64,000 nt of DNA, from positions 4,340,001-4,404,000 of the forward strand of contig NZ_JANADR010000001.1 of the NCBI RefSeq assembly GCF_024199925.1, read 5' to 3'. Positions 8,003 through 16,671 of this stretch are shown here, piece after piece. The position numbers were made by a program, and so were the translations under genes. How positions within the stretch are numbered: position 1 is the stretch's first letter; each line of letters begins with the position of its first letter. Below the pieces are notes generated by a model. That model did no database searches. It was not told the origin of the DNA and was given only the letters and a program-made list of their open reading frames with translations. The stretch is from Bradyrhizobium sp. CCGUVB1N3. GTDB lineage: Bacteria > Pseudomonadota > Alphaproteobacteria > Rhizobiales > Xanthobacteraceae.

Positions 8003-8809
8003 TCAACGTTTCTGGAAGGCGGGGTGCCAGGCGAGCGTCAGGCGCTCGAGCAGGCGCGAAGCGCTGTCGGCGAGCTTGCCGAGCAGGGCGTAGATCAGGA
8101 TCGACAGCACGACGACGTCGATCAGCATGAACTCGCGCGCCTGCATCGCCATGTAGCCGAGGCCGGAGGACGCCGCGATGGTCTCGGCGACGATCAGCGT
8201 CAGCCACATGATGCCGAGCGCGAAGCGGATGCCGACGAAGATCGAGGGCAGCGCGCCCGGAAAGATCACGCGGCGGAACAATTCGCCGTCGCTCATGCCG
8301 TAGATGCGGCCCATCTCGATGAGCTGCGGGTCGACGGTGCGAATGCCGTGCAGCGTGTTGAGATAGACCGGGAAGAACACGCCGAGCGCCACGAGGAACA
8401 GCTTTGCGCTCTCGTCGATGCCGAACCACAGGATGACGAGCGGGATCAGCGCCAGATGCGGCACGTTGCGCACCATCTGAAGCGTCGTGTCGGTCAGCTT
8501 TGCCGAGAGCTGCGAGAGGCCGTTTGCAAGCCCGAATGCGAAGCCGATGCTGCCGCCGATCAGGAAGCCGATCGAGGCGCGCCAGAAAGAGACCCAGATG
8601 TTGCGCACGAGCTCGCCGGAGAGCAACAGCTTCCAGCCCGCGAGCGCAACGTCGCTCGGTGCCGGCAGCACCCGTGTCGGCACGAGACCGGTGATGCAGG
8701 CGATCTGCCAGACGACGATGATGGCGAGCGGCACGATCCACTGGATCAGGCCGTCGACGCGCGGCAGGCGGACGCTGCGCGGAAGGGGAATGCTGTCGAT
8801 GAGGCTCAT
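8003..8809 (-). CDS. ssuC: Aliphatic sulfonate ABC transporter permease SsuC
   Basis: An integral membrane permease of 268 residues with about six hydrophobic helices. The EAA-type loop that contacts SsuB is visible ([20 protein letters not shown], then [20 protein letters not shown]). It belongs to the binding-protein-dependent inner-membrane component family used for nitrate, taurine and sulfonates. Its ATG overlaps the ssuD stop by four bases (ATGA), so the two are translationally coupled. Confidence 0.9.
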   Translation of the reverse strand: MSLIDSIPLPRSVRLPRVDGLIQWIVPLAIIVVWQIACITGLVPTRVLPAPSDVALAGWKLLLSGELVRNIWVSFWRASIGFLIGGSIGFAFGLANGLSQLSAKLTDTTLQMVRNVPHLALIPLVILWFGIDESAKLFLVALGVFFPVYLNTLHGIRTVDPQLIEMGRIYGMSDGELFRRVIFPGALPSIFVGIRFALGIMWLTLIVAETIAASSGLGYMAMQAREFMLIDVVVLSILIYALLGKLADSASRLLERLTLAWHPAFQKR

Positions 8810-9972
8810 GACTGCGACACCTGCTTCTGCGGACGGAAATCGCTGCCGACGGTCTCGCCGAACGGACCGCCGTTGAAGTGAAGCTTCGTGACGTTGCTCG
8901 GCAGCTCGAGCGAGAGCAGCGGGAATACCAGCTCGGCGAAGCGATAGGCTTCCTCGAGATGCGGATAGCCGGACAGGATGAACGTATCGATGCCGAGGTC
9001 CTGATATTCCTTGATGCGCGCGGCGACCGTCGCAGGATCGCCGACCAGCGCGGTGCCCGCTCCGCCGCGAACCAGGCCGACACCGGCCCAGAGGTTCGGG
9101 CTGATCTCGAGCTTGTCGCGCCTGCCGCCATGCAGCTGTGCCATGCGCTGCTGGCCAACGGAATCCATGCGGGCAAAGTTCTTCTGCGCGAGCGCGATGG
9201 TCTCATCGCTGACGTGCTTGATCAGCTCGTTAGCGGCCTGCCAGGCCTCTTCATTGGTCTCGCGGACGATGACATGCAGGCGGATACCGAAAGACAGCTT
9301 GCGCCCACGCTGGGCCGCGACCGCCTTCACCTTGGCGATCTTCTCGGCGACCTGCGCCGGCGGCTCGCCCCAGGTGAGATATTTGTCGACGGTGTCGACG
9401 GCGACGTCGATGCCTGCATCCGACGAGCCGCCGAAATAGAGCGGCGGCCGCGGCGACTGCACGGGATGGAACAGCAGCTTGCCGTCCTCGATGCGGATGT
9501 GCTTGCCCTCGACATTCACGGTCCTGCCGGCAAGCAGGTCGCCATAGATGTTGAGGAACTCGCGGGTGACCTCGTAACGCTCGTCATGGGCGAGGAAGAT
9601 GCCGTCGCCCTTGTTCTCGACGGGGTCGCCGCCGGTGACGACGTTGATGAGCAGCCGGCCGTTGGTGACGCGGTCGAGCGTGGCGGTCATGCGCGCCGCG
9701 ACGCTCGGCGATTGCAGGCCGGGCCTGACAGCCACGAGATAGCGCAGCCGCTCGGTGAACGGCGCGACGCTCGAGGCGACGATCCAGGAATCCTCGCAGC
9801 TTCGCCCGGTCGGCAGCAGCACCCCGTAATAGCCGAGCTGATCGGCCGCCTGCGCGATCTGGCGCAGATAGTTGAAGTTGACCTCGCGGCCGCCGATGCC
9901 GGTGCCGAGATAGCGGCCGTCGCCGTGGGTCGGCAGGAACCAGAGGATGTTGCTCTTGAGAGATTGGCTCAT
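8806..9972 (-). CDS. ssuD: FMNH2-dependent alkanesulfonate monooxygenase SsuD
   Basis: SsuD uses FMNH2 and O2 to cleave alkanesulfonates into aldehyde and sulfite for sulfur assimilation. The 388-residue protein is a luciferase-like TIM barrel and matches SsuD closely: [16 protein letters not shown] at the N-terminus, [32 protein letters not shown], and a C-terminal region ending in [20 protein letters not shown]. Its neighbours are an sulfonate ABC transporter and a flavin reductase, which supports the role. Confidence 0.94.
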   Translation of the reverse strand: MSQSLKSNILWFLPTHGDGRYLGTGIGGREVNFNYLRQIAQAADQLGYYGVLLPTGRSCEDSWIVASSVAPFTERLRYLVAVRPGLQSPSVAARMTATLDRVTNGRLLINVVTGGDPVENKGDGIFLAHDERYEVTREFLNIYGDLLAGRTVNVEGKHIRIEDGKLLFHPVQSPRPPLYFGGSSDAGIDVAVDTVDKYLTWGEPPAQVAEKIAKVKAVAAQRGRKLSFGIRLHVIVRETNEEAWQAANELIKHVSDETIALAQKNFARMDSVGQQRMAQLHGGRRDKLEISPNLWAGVGLVRGGAGTALVGDPATVAARIKEYQDLGIDTFILSGYPHLEEAYRFAELVFPLLSLELPSNVTKLHFNGGPFGETVGSDFRPQKQVSQS

Positions 9973-9993
9973 GGATGTCTCGCGCTCAGATGA

Positions 9994-10080
9994 TTAGCCG
10001 TAGGATGTTCCGACCGCAGCCGCCACGATGCCGATCGACAGGGCAATGGCTGCGACCAAGCGTTGAATAAGACGCCTCAT
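9994..10080 (-). CDS. Predicted 28-aa hydrophobic peptide in the ssu operon
   Basis: A 28-codon frame between ssuA and ssuD on the same strand. It starts with ATG, with AAGGG about 8 bases upstream, and stops with TAA 21 bases before the ssuD start codon. The peptide has a basic start (MRRLIQRL) followed by an Ala/Ile/Val-rich hydrophobic stretch, so it resembles a bare signal peptide or a one-helix membrane peptide. It could be a real small protein or a leader that couples translation into ssuD. The evidence is position, ribosome site and composition only. Confidence 0.45.
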   Translation of the reverse strand: MRRLIQRLVAAIALSIGIVAAAVGTSYG

Positions 10081-10118
10081 GTTCAAACCCTTTGAAATCG
10101 GAAGATTTGTCGGCACGA

Positions 10119-11065
10119 TCAGGTCGCCGTGCTGCGCCAGACGATGTCACGGATCGCGATAGGCTTGGGAATCAGGCCGAGCTTGTAAAAGCGATCGGCA
10201 ACACCCTGCTGGGTCGCGATAATGTCCTCGGTGACGGGGCCGACGACGAAGGCCGAGCGATTGGCCGCAATGGTCTGGATGTCGAGAGGAATGCCGGTCA
10301 CCGCGGCCAGCGATCTTGCAACCTCATCGCGGTGCTGCTCGGCCCAGCGCGCCGTCGCCGTCGTCACGTCGACGATCTGCTGAGGATCGGGCCATGGTTC
10401 TTCGCGAAATCGCGGTTGGCAATGTAGAAGGAATTGCTCTTGGTGACCTCGCGCGCGTTGATCAGGATGCGGCCGTTCTGCTTGGTCTCGCCGATTGCGA
10501 AATAAGGATCCCAGATCGCCCAAGCATCGATGCTGCCATTGGCAAAGGCGGGGCCGGCGTCCGGCGGCGTCAGATAGACCGGTGTGATGTCGGCATAGGT
10601 CAGGGCTGCCTTCTCCAGCGTTTGCACGACGATGTTGTGTGCGCTGGACCCCTTGGTGAAGCCGATGCGCTTGCCCTTGAGCTCGGCGATCGAGCGGATC
10701 GGTGAATCCTTGGGCACCAAAATGCCCTGACCGTTGGTGATCGGCTGGCCTGCCGCATAAACGATCGCGGCGCCCGCGGCCTGGGCAAACACCGGCGGGG
10801 AATCGCCGACCGCGCCGTAGTCGACGCTGCCGACGTTCATCGCCTCCATCATCGGCGGGCCGGAGGAGAACTCGACCCATTTCACCTCGATGCCCTGGGA
10901 CGCGAAATGTTTTTCCAGCGCAGCCTGCTGGCGCGTGATGACCAGCACGCCGTTCTTCTGGTAGCCGACACGAATTTCCTTCACGCCTTGTGCGCTTGCA
11001 CGCGATGACAACGCAGCCAGCGCCGTTGTTCCAAGAGAGAATTTCAGAAAGTCCCGACGCTGCAT
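10119..11065 (-). pseudogene. ssuA: Aliphatic sulfonate substrate-binding protein SsuA, interrupted by a one-base frameshift
   Basis: SsuA captures sulfonates in the periplasm for SsuBC. The first part reads MQRRDFLKFSLGTTALAALS (twin-arginine-type signal), then the mature domain from EIRVGYQKNGVLVITRQQ through SNSFYIANRDFAKNHGPIL. At 10382-10383 the frame breaks. The normal continuation (QQIVDVTTATARWAEQHRDE to GLIPKPIAIRDIVW) is intact in another frame down to a TGA at 10119-10121. Inserting one G after 10382 on the plus strand (one C on the coding strand, CTCAG to CTCCAG) restores a full 316-residue protein. Since everything else is intact, this is either a very recent mutation or a sequence error. 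As read, the last 87 residues are lost. Confidence 0.9.
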
Positions 11066-11283
11066 TCCCAACTCCCGACCGCGTGCGGCCGTGCATTCTA
11101 TTGCGATGCGGGAATGATGGTGCGAGTTACGAAAGCTGTCGAGACGTCCTGAAAAATAGCGACACGCGCACTGCGTCTGCGGCAATGGGCGTGATTAATC
11201 TTTCAATTGCCTAGGGAAATGCAGAGAGAACTTTTCCGCACGCGAACGTGAAGCCGTACCCAGCCGCGCCACTTGTTCACGCG

Positions 11284-12453
11284 CTAGTGCCTCCACCTCA
11301 CCGGAAGGTTCAAGAGACCGCGAAACGCCCAGCCGCCGATCCGCACCGGCTCGTCGTCGGCGATCTGCAAATTCTTCGCCTTCGCGAACACGGTCGGCAA
11401 GGCAACGTCGGCGATCATGGCGCGCGAAGCCCAGGCGCCGGCGCAGAAATGCGGGCCGGCACCAAAGGCGACGCTCTTCGACACGTCGCGCCGCAGATCG
11501 AATTCCTCGGCACGCTCAAAATGCTTCTCGTCGCGATTGGCCGAGCCGAACATCAGGAACACGCGCTCATTGACCTCGAACGAGACGTCGCGGATGGTCC
11601 ACGGCTTTGCAATTCGGCGTGGCGACATGCCGATCGGCGAAATCCAGCGGGCATATTCCTCGAACGCCTGGAGCCAGGACACCTCGCCGCGCCGGACGAG
11701 CTGGAACTGGTCAGGATGGGTCAGGAGCGCCCAGACGGTGCCGGCGATGGCCTTGCGTGGCTCGTTCTGACCGCCGGAGATCGCGAGCTTGACGTTGGCG
11801 CGCATGCTCTGCATCGGCATGCCCGACGCCAGCATCACACTTAACAAACTCTGGTCCGGATTTTTCTGCATGACCGGCAGCATGTCGTCGATCGCCGCAT
11901 CGATGCCGGCGGTCGCCGCATGGCAGCGCGCTTCCACGGCGGGATCGCCGGCATAGTTCGCGATGCCGTCGATCATTCCTTGCGACCAGGCATCCATCTC
12001 CGCAAAGCCAATATTGGTGAGGCCCGTGATCGACTTCAGGCATTCGCCCGAAAACGGCAGCGCGAAGTCGCGCATGAAATCGATCCGCGCGCCCGGCTCG
12101 ATGTCATCGATGATGCGGTCGGCATGGGCCTGGAACTGCGCGGTCCAGTGCGCCTTCACCGTCCTGGGCGAGACCGCGGGAAACACCGCGCGGCGCTCGA
12201 CCTGATGCGCCTCGCCGTCCTTGCGCATCATGTTGTGGCCCATCAGCCTGTTCATGAGCCCTTCGGGCTGGTGCGAGGAGAACACGTCGATCTGCTTCTC
12301 GGAGATCGAGATGTCGTCGCGGCTCACGAGCAGCGTCGAGCCGAGCTGCGGCACGAAGGCGATCGGCGCCTCCCGTCGCATCTTCGCAAGCATCGGATAG
12401 GGGTCGCTCCAGAACGAAGCCGGGTCGATATCGATGCGCGGCGCGGTGCTCAA
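11284..12453 (-). CDS. Cytochrome P450
   Basis: A soluble bacterial P450 of 389 residues. The haem-binding loop FGAGPHFCAGAWASR carries the thiolate Cys337, the K-helix ExxR is E266-R269 (EEYAR), and the PERF-like region includes FGSANRDEKHF. The I-helix reads ISGGQNEPRKA (225-235): the usual A-G-x-D/E-T oxygen-activation motif is replaced, with N-E-P in place of acid-alcohol. No ferredoxin or reductase gene is adjacent. An 18-base perfect palindrome lies 59 bases upstream of the start. The substrate cannot be inferred. Confidence 0.92.
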   Translation of the reverse strand: MSTAPRIDIDPASFWSDPYPMLAKMRREAPIAFVPQLGSTLLVSRDDISISEKQIDVFSSHQPEGLMNRLMGHNMMRKDGEAHQVERRAVFPAVSPRTVKAHWTAQFQAHADRIIDDIEPGARIDFMRDFALPFSGECLKSITGLTNIGFAEMDAWSQGMIDGIANYAGDPAVEARCHAATAGIDAAIDDMLPVMQKNPDQSLLSVMLASGMPMQSMRANVKLAISGGQNEPRKAIAGTVWALLTHPDQFQLVRRGEVSWLQAFEEYARWISPIGMSPRRIAKPWTIRDVSFEVNERVFLMFGSANRDEKHFERAEEFDLRRDVSKSVAFGAGPHFCAGAWASRAMIADVALPTVFAKAKNLQIADDEPVRIGGWAFRGLLNLPVRWRH

Positions 12454-12511
12454 GGCGGTCTCCCCTGGATTCTCGTGTCCAGGAGACTAGCGAAGTCCGG
12501 CGCCGGCGTCT

Positions 12512-12529
12512 GTCCCTAGCGATAGGGAC
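12512..12529. promoter_or_regulatory. 18-bp perfect palindrome upstream of the P450 gene (operator candidate)
   Basis: The sequence GTCCCTAGCGATAGGGAC has two perfect 7-base arms around a 4-base centre. It lies between the L,D-transpeptidase stop (12544) and the P450 start (12453). It is too far from any T-run to be a typical terminator. A dimeric regulator, such as the LuxR-type protein encoded at 13504-14328, is a reasonable but untested binder. Confidence 0.45.
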
Positions 12530-12543
12530 GGGCGGCGTTGGAG

Positions 12544-13410
12544 TTACTGAACCTCGGCGATCTTCGGTCCAGATGACGGCATCTGCGCGTTGGCCGCCAA
12601 GGGCCGCTTCGACGGCGATGCCGGGTCCGGCAATCGGAAAGCGGCGTCGGCCGGCGTTCCCTGGGATGGACGACGGGCAGCGGTTGCCGGAAGCACGATC
12701 ACTTTCGCTCCGACTTTCACCCGCTCATAGAGGTCCACGACGTCCTCATTGGTCAGCCGGATACAACCGGACGAAACCCGCTTCCCGATCGTATCGGGGT
12801 TGTTGGTGCCGTGAATTCTATATTCGGTCTCACCCAGATACATCGCCCGAGCGCCGAGCGGGTTGCCGGGGCCACCTGCCATGAACCGAGGCAGATAAGG
12901 CTGACGCGAGACCATCTCCGCAGGCGGATGCCAATCCGGCCATTCTGCTTTACGAGCCACAGTCTGCTCACCGGACCATGCGAATCCCTCGCGGCCGACA
13001 CCGATGCCGTAGCGCATCGCGTGCGCGTCGTTCAGAACGAAATAAAGGAATGTGTTCTTGGTATCGATGATCACCGTGCCCGGCGCCTGGCGGCTGGCGT
13101 AGTCAACCACTTGCCGAACAAGTGCTCCGGGACCGTCAGCGGCTTTTGGCGGTTCGACCAGAGGCGCCGGGGGCGGAATCGGAGCGGGAGCTGGAGCCGG
13201 CGCAGATGCATGAACCGGAGTTGCCACGTAAACCGGCGTTGACGATGCCTGGGCTTGTGGTGCAGACGACTTCCGTACCGGTTGCACGCTCGCCGGGCGG
13301 GACAGCAAACTATACCCCAATGCAGCGACGGCCACGGCGCCAATTGCAACTCTCGCGGCCATTGGTAGTGCGAGCGTCTCTGCCTTTCCACGTTTGGCCC
13401 GCTTACTCAT
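12544..13410 (-). CDS. L,D-transpeptidase (YkuD family)
   Basis: YkuD enzymes form 3-3 peptidoglycan cross-links or attach proteins to the wall. The 288-residue protein has an N-terminal membrane anchor (about 19-36, [16 protein letters not shown]), a Pro/Ala-rich linker (about 45-90) and a C-terminal catalytic domain. The catalytic motif is complete: YRIHGTNNPDTIG with His200 and SSGCIRL with Cys216. The protein should face the periplasm. The long flexible linker would let it reach the wall. Confidence 0.93.
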   Translation of the reverse strand: MSKRAKRGKAETLALPMAARVAIGAVAVAALGYSLLSRPASVQPVRKSSAPQAQASSTPVYVATPVHASAPAPAPAPIPPPAPLVEPPKAADGPGALVRQVVDYASRQAPGTVIIDTKNTFLYFVLNDAHAMRYGIGVGREGFAWSGEQTVARKAEWPDWHPPAEMVSRQPYLPRFMAGGPGNPLGARAMYLGETEYRIHGTNNPDTIGKRVSSGCIRLTNEDVVDLYERVKVGAKVIVLPATAARRPSQGTPADAAFRLPDPASPSKRPLAANAQMPSSGPKIAEVQ

Positions 13411-13503
13411 GTCTTCTCCCAGGTCACCATCCTGGAAGCGGTACCCAGCAAACTTTAAGAAACTTCGAAGCGACTTCGCTCAGACTGGAACCGTCAGCGA
13501 TGG

Positions 13504-14328
13504 TTAACGCCGAACTTCTTGACAGGCCATGAGCCGACAATAAGCCCGTCCGTCACCCATGGTTTCCAAGAGCAAGCCCAGCACGATCGCAAACAGCTCG
13601 CTCTGCGAGGAAATTCCGAGCCGCTCATCGGCGCGCTTGCGGTAGGTCAGGGTCGAATGCAGGCTGATGCCGAGGGCTTGCGAGATCGCCTCGGAGCTGA
13701 GGCCGGAGAGGATGCGGCGGCAAACCTCCTGCTCACGCGGCGTCAGCGCGGAGAGCGGCGCGCGTGTGGCGAATAATGCGGCGAGGCTCTGGTCGGGCGT
13801 TGCGGCCTGCTGGAAGTGTCGGGCGACGCTCGCGCCGATCGCAGGCGCGATTGTTTGAAGCCGCGCACGCTCGGCATCGTCGAAGCGGCCCTGCGACGTG
13901 ATGCGGTAGAAATTGACATAGAAGCAGGTGTCGCCGGTCCAGATCGCGGTGGCGCATTTGTCGACGATGCCGGAATCGAGGAAGAAGATTTTCCGGTAGC
14001 GCGCGCCGTACATGCGCGGCGCGAAGAACGGGAGCATGATCGGGGCACCGCCCTCGCCTTCGAACAGCGCATCGCGATTGGGATCGGATTCGTGGAACTG
14101 GCCAGCATAGGCCGCGCCAAGGTCACCGCCGGTCGGGATGTTGCCGACGTCGAGCAGGCAGTGTGCGGCACCGGCCCGGCTCAGCGAAAACACCATGCAA
14201 TGGCCGACGCCGGCCTGCCGGCGCAGGGTATCGATGAGGACAGACGCGAAGTCGGGCCGGCCGATGGCGAGCACCGCCGGGGTGATGTCGCCGGCCGCTG
14301 AAGTCGAGGCCATACCGTGGGGCCGCAT
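13504..14328 (-). CDS. LuxR-type transcriptional regulator
   Basis: A 274-residue regulator with a C-terminal LuxR helix-turn-helix (LTPREQEVCRRILSGLSSEA then ISQALGISLHSTLTYRKRAD). The N-terminal 190 residues do not show a receiver domain and I cannot match them confidently to the acyl-homoserine-lactone-binding fold. The ATG at 14328 has GGAGG six bases upstream; an upstream in-frame start at 14397 lacks this. No luxI-type synthase is present, so it may be a solo regulator. Possible targets are the neighbouring P450 or monooxygenase genes. Confidence 0.85.
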   Translation of the reverse strand: MRPHGMASTSAAGDITPAVLAIGRPDFASVLIDTLRRQAGVGHCMVFSLSRAGAAHCLLDVGNIPTGGDLGAAYAGQFHESDPNRDALFEGEGGAPIMLPFFAPRMYGARYRKIFFLDSGIVDKCATAIWTGDTCFYVNFYRITSQGRFDDAERARLQTIAPAIGASVARHFQQAATPDQSLAALFATRAPLSALTPREQEVCRRILSGLSSEAISQALGISLHSTLTYRKRADERLGISSQSELFAIVLGLLLETMGDGRAYCRLMACQEVRR

Positions 14329-14561
14329 CGTTTTCCTCCGCAAAGCGTTCTTTCGGCGATGGATAGCAGCAAGGGAACTATCGAGGAAGGCAGCCAAGCC
14401 GCTTCTGGGTCCCGGCTCTGCGCCGCATCGCTACGCGCTGCAGCGCGTCCGGGACACGTGCCTCGCAATTGGTCTCGTTACCCGGACGCTGCGCAGCGCT
14501 TCTTCAGCGGTGCGCTGCTGAGCCGGGGCCCATGCGGCCGCAACGGAGATGCTCGAACGCC

Positions 14562-15767
14562 CTACCCCACCGCCACCTTCGCCGACGGCACGTTGATCGC
14601 GAGCTTGCCGTAGCGGTCGGTGAAGGCCTGCGTGTCGATCTCCTCGAGCCCGATCTCGCCGCTCATCACGGCCCGCTTCCAGGCCTCCTGCTCCGGATCG
14701 TTCTGGAACTCCGGCATCACCTCGCGCGCGAAGAGGTCCAGCGACTCGCAGATATGCTCGTGGCTGTTCTTGCCGGCCTGGTTGAGCAGGATCACCTGGT
14801 CGATATGGGAGGTGCGGAAGCGCCGGAGCTTTTTCCGGATGGTTTCCGGCGAGCCTATCAGGCCGCCGCGCAGCGCGGCTTCCTGCGCTTCCGGATTGTC
14901 GCGCTTCCATTTGTTGTACTCGTCCCACATATTGACTGTGCCGGGTGCCGGCCGCTGGCGATTTTGCGACGCGCCGTAGAAGCGCAGCGCGAACTGGAAG
15001 AAGGTGGCGCCATCGGCCCGCGCACGCGCCTCCTCGTCCGTCTTCGCGCACATGAAGAACGACACCAGCGCCATGTTCGGATTGATCTCGTAGTCTGCCA
15101 ATTTGTGCAGCCGCTTGGTCATCGCGTTGTAATAGGCATGCACCCAGGCGTGTGCGGCGTCCGCGCTGACGAACTGGAAGCCGAGCGCGCCAAAGCCGTG
15201 GCGGCCAGCGCGCTCGATGGTCGGAAGCTGCGAGCAGGCCATCCACAGCGGCGGGTGCGGCTTCTGCACCGGTTTCGGCACGACGTTGCGCAGGGGCATG
15301 TCGAAATATTTGCCGTGATGCTCGCAGCCGCCATCCCGAAACATCGGGAAGATCGCACGCACCGCCTCCTCGAAGATCTCCTTCTTGGTCTCCATGTCGC
15401 GGCCGAACGGCTCGAGCTCGGTGATCGAGGCGCTCTCGCCCATGCCGAACTCGCAGCGGCCGTTGCTGAGGAGATCGAGCACCGCGACGCGCTCGGCGAC
15501 GCGCGCGGGATGATTTGTGGTGAGCTGGAGGATGCCGTGGCCGAGGCGGATCCGTTGCGTGCGCTGGCTCGCGGCAGCCAGAAAGGATTCCGGCGACGGC
15601 GAGTGCGAATATTCCTCGAGGAAATGATGCTCGACCACCCAGGCATGGTCGTAGCCGAGGCGATCGGCGAGTTCCATCTGCGTCAGGGCATTCTGGTAGA
15701 GCCGGAGCTCGTCGCCCGCCACCCACGGACGCGGCAATTGCAGCTCATAGAAGATGCCGAACTTCAT
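14562..15767 (-). CDS. Luciferase-like (LLM class) flavin-dependent monooxygenase
   Basis: A 401-residue TIM-barrel protein of the bacterial luciferase family. Motifs include MKFGIFYELQLPRPW, the barrel segment YDHAWVVEHHFLEEYSHSPS, IRLGHGILQLTTNHPARVAE and LSNGRCEFGMGES. It contains the usual C-terminal region RFRTSHIDQVILLNQAGKNS. It uses reduced flavin delivered by a partner; the nearest flavin reductase in the window is the one in the ssu operon. It stands alone on its strand, with 233 bases of featureless spacer to the LuxR-type gene downstream. The substrate is unknown. Confidence 0.88.
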   Translation of the reverse strand: MKFGIFYELQLPRPWVAGDELRLYQNALTQMELADRLGYDHAWVVEHHFLEEYSHSPSPESFLAAASQRTQRIRLGHGILQLTTNHPARVAERVAVLDLLSNGRCEFGMGESASITELEPFGRDMETKKEIFEEAVRAIFPMFRDGGCEHHGKYFDMPLRNVVPKPVQKPHPPLWMACSQLPTIERAGRHGFGALGFQFVSADAAHAWVHAYYNAMTKRLHKLADYEINPNMALVSFFMCAKTDEEARARADGATFFQFALRFYGASQNRQRPAPGTVNMWDEYNKWKRDNPEAQEAALRGGLIGSPETIRKKLRRFRTSHIDQVILLNQAGKNSHEHICESLDLFAREVMPEFQNDPEQEAWKRAVMSGEIGLEEIDTQAFTDRYGKLAINVPSAKVAVG

Positions 15768-16019
15768 GACGCCTCTCCCTGGATTGTTCTTGTTGCGGGC
15801 ATCTTATTGAGCGGGGCTGCGCTGTCCATGGCGGCTCAATTCCGCCGGACGGGACGTCTTTGACCGGACGCAGGGTGTGCCAGGTACCCGATATCGTCTG
15901 TGCGAAGGCAGACGACCCACGACGCGCAAACTGTCGAAAACAACCCCATGCAAAGTAACCGATGGCTTCCCTGCCCGCTCGTCGCAGCCGTGCGGCGAAG
16001 TGCCCGCAGGCGCCAACCG

Positions 16020-16033
16020 TTGATTCAGATCAA
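16020..16033 (+). promoter_or_regulatory. FNR/FixK box controlling napEDABC
   Basis: The sequence TTGATTCAGATCAA is a perfect TTGAT-N4-ATCAA site for FNR/FixK-type regulators. It lies 84 bases upstream of the napE ATG; a class II site centred at -40.5 would put the transcription start near 16067. In Bradyrhizobium, nap is known to depend on FixK2 under low oxygen. The remainder of the 349-base gap before napE shows nothing else I can name. Confidence 0.9.
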
Positions 16034-16116
16034 GGCGATCTGCCGCCCGATACCTATGGTGCGGCAAGGCAACGGCCCGGAAGCCGTCCAATTTCCAAAT
16101 TTCAGAGAGACCGAAT

Positions 16117-16299
16117 ATGTCGGCCCCTGACGACACGACTGGGCGCATGCGCCGCAAGCGCATGGAGATCTTCGCATTCCTGTTCCTGACCGCGGTCGTC
16201 ATGCCCGCCCTCGCGGTCGGAACGGTCGGCAGCTACGGGCTCGCCGTGTGGATCTACCAGATGTTCGCAGGCCCCCCCGGCCCGCCTCCTCCACATTGA
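16117..16299 (+). CDS. napE: Periplasmic nitrate reductase subunit NapE
   Basis: NapE is a small inner-membrane protein of unknown exact role that heads many nap operons. The 60-residue product has a basic charged start (TTGRMRRKRMEIFAF), one long hydrophobic helix (LFLTAVVMPALAVGTVGSYG) and a Pro-rich end (GPPGPPPPH). Position before napD and after the FixK box, together with length, makes the call firm. Confidence 0.92.
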   Translation: MSAPDDTTGRMRRKRMEIFAFLFLTAVVMPALAVGTVGSYGLAVWIYQMFAGPPGPPPPH

Positions 16300-16326
16300 A
16301 GCCCCGCAAGCCGAAAGACCGAGATC

Positions 16327-16641
16327 ATGGCCCAAGCCACACTCAACCGCCGCGCACTGATCACCGGCCGGGTGCTCAGTGCCGACCGCATCATCCCGCC
16401 GCCCGGAGGCGAAATCGCCAGCATTCTGGTGCAGGCGCGACCTGAGCGCCTCGCTGAGCTCGAGGCCGCCATCACCGCGCTGCCTGGCTGCGAAATCCAC
16501 GGTCGCGATGCGCGCGGCAAGCTCGTCGTCGTGGTCGAGGCGCCGGATGCCGGCAGCCTCGGCACCCTGCTCAACGACATCCAATCCATGCCGCACGTCT
16601 ATTCCGCGGCGCTCGTGTTTCACGCCATCGAAACTGCCTGA
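16327..16641 (+). CDS. napD: NapA-maturation chaperone NapD
   Basis: NapD binds the twin-arginine signal of NapA so that the enzyme is exported only after cofactor insertion. The 104-residue protein shows the family core: EIASILVQARPERLAELEAA, LPGCEIHGRDARGKLVVVVE, and a C-terminal strand with VYSAALVFHAIE. It sits between napE and napA, 27 bases after the napE stop, and acts in the cytoplasm. Confidence 0.94.
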   Translation: MAQATLNRRALITGRVLSADRIIPPPGGEIASILVQARPERLAELEAAITALPGCEIHGRDARGKLVVVVEAPDAGSLGTLLNDIQSMPHVYSAALVFHAIETA

Positions 16642-16671
16642 GACCGCGTCGCCCACGCCGGGAGAACCATT

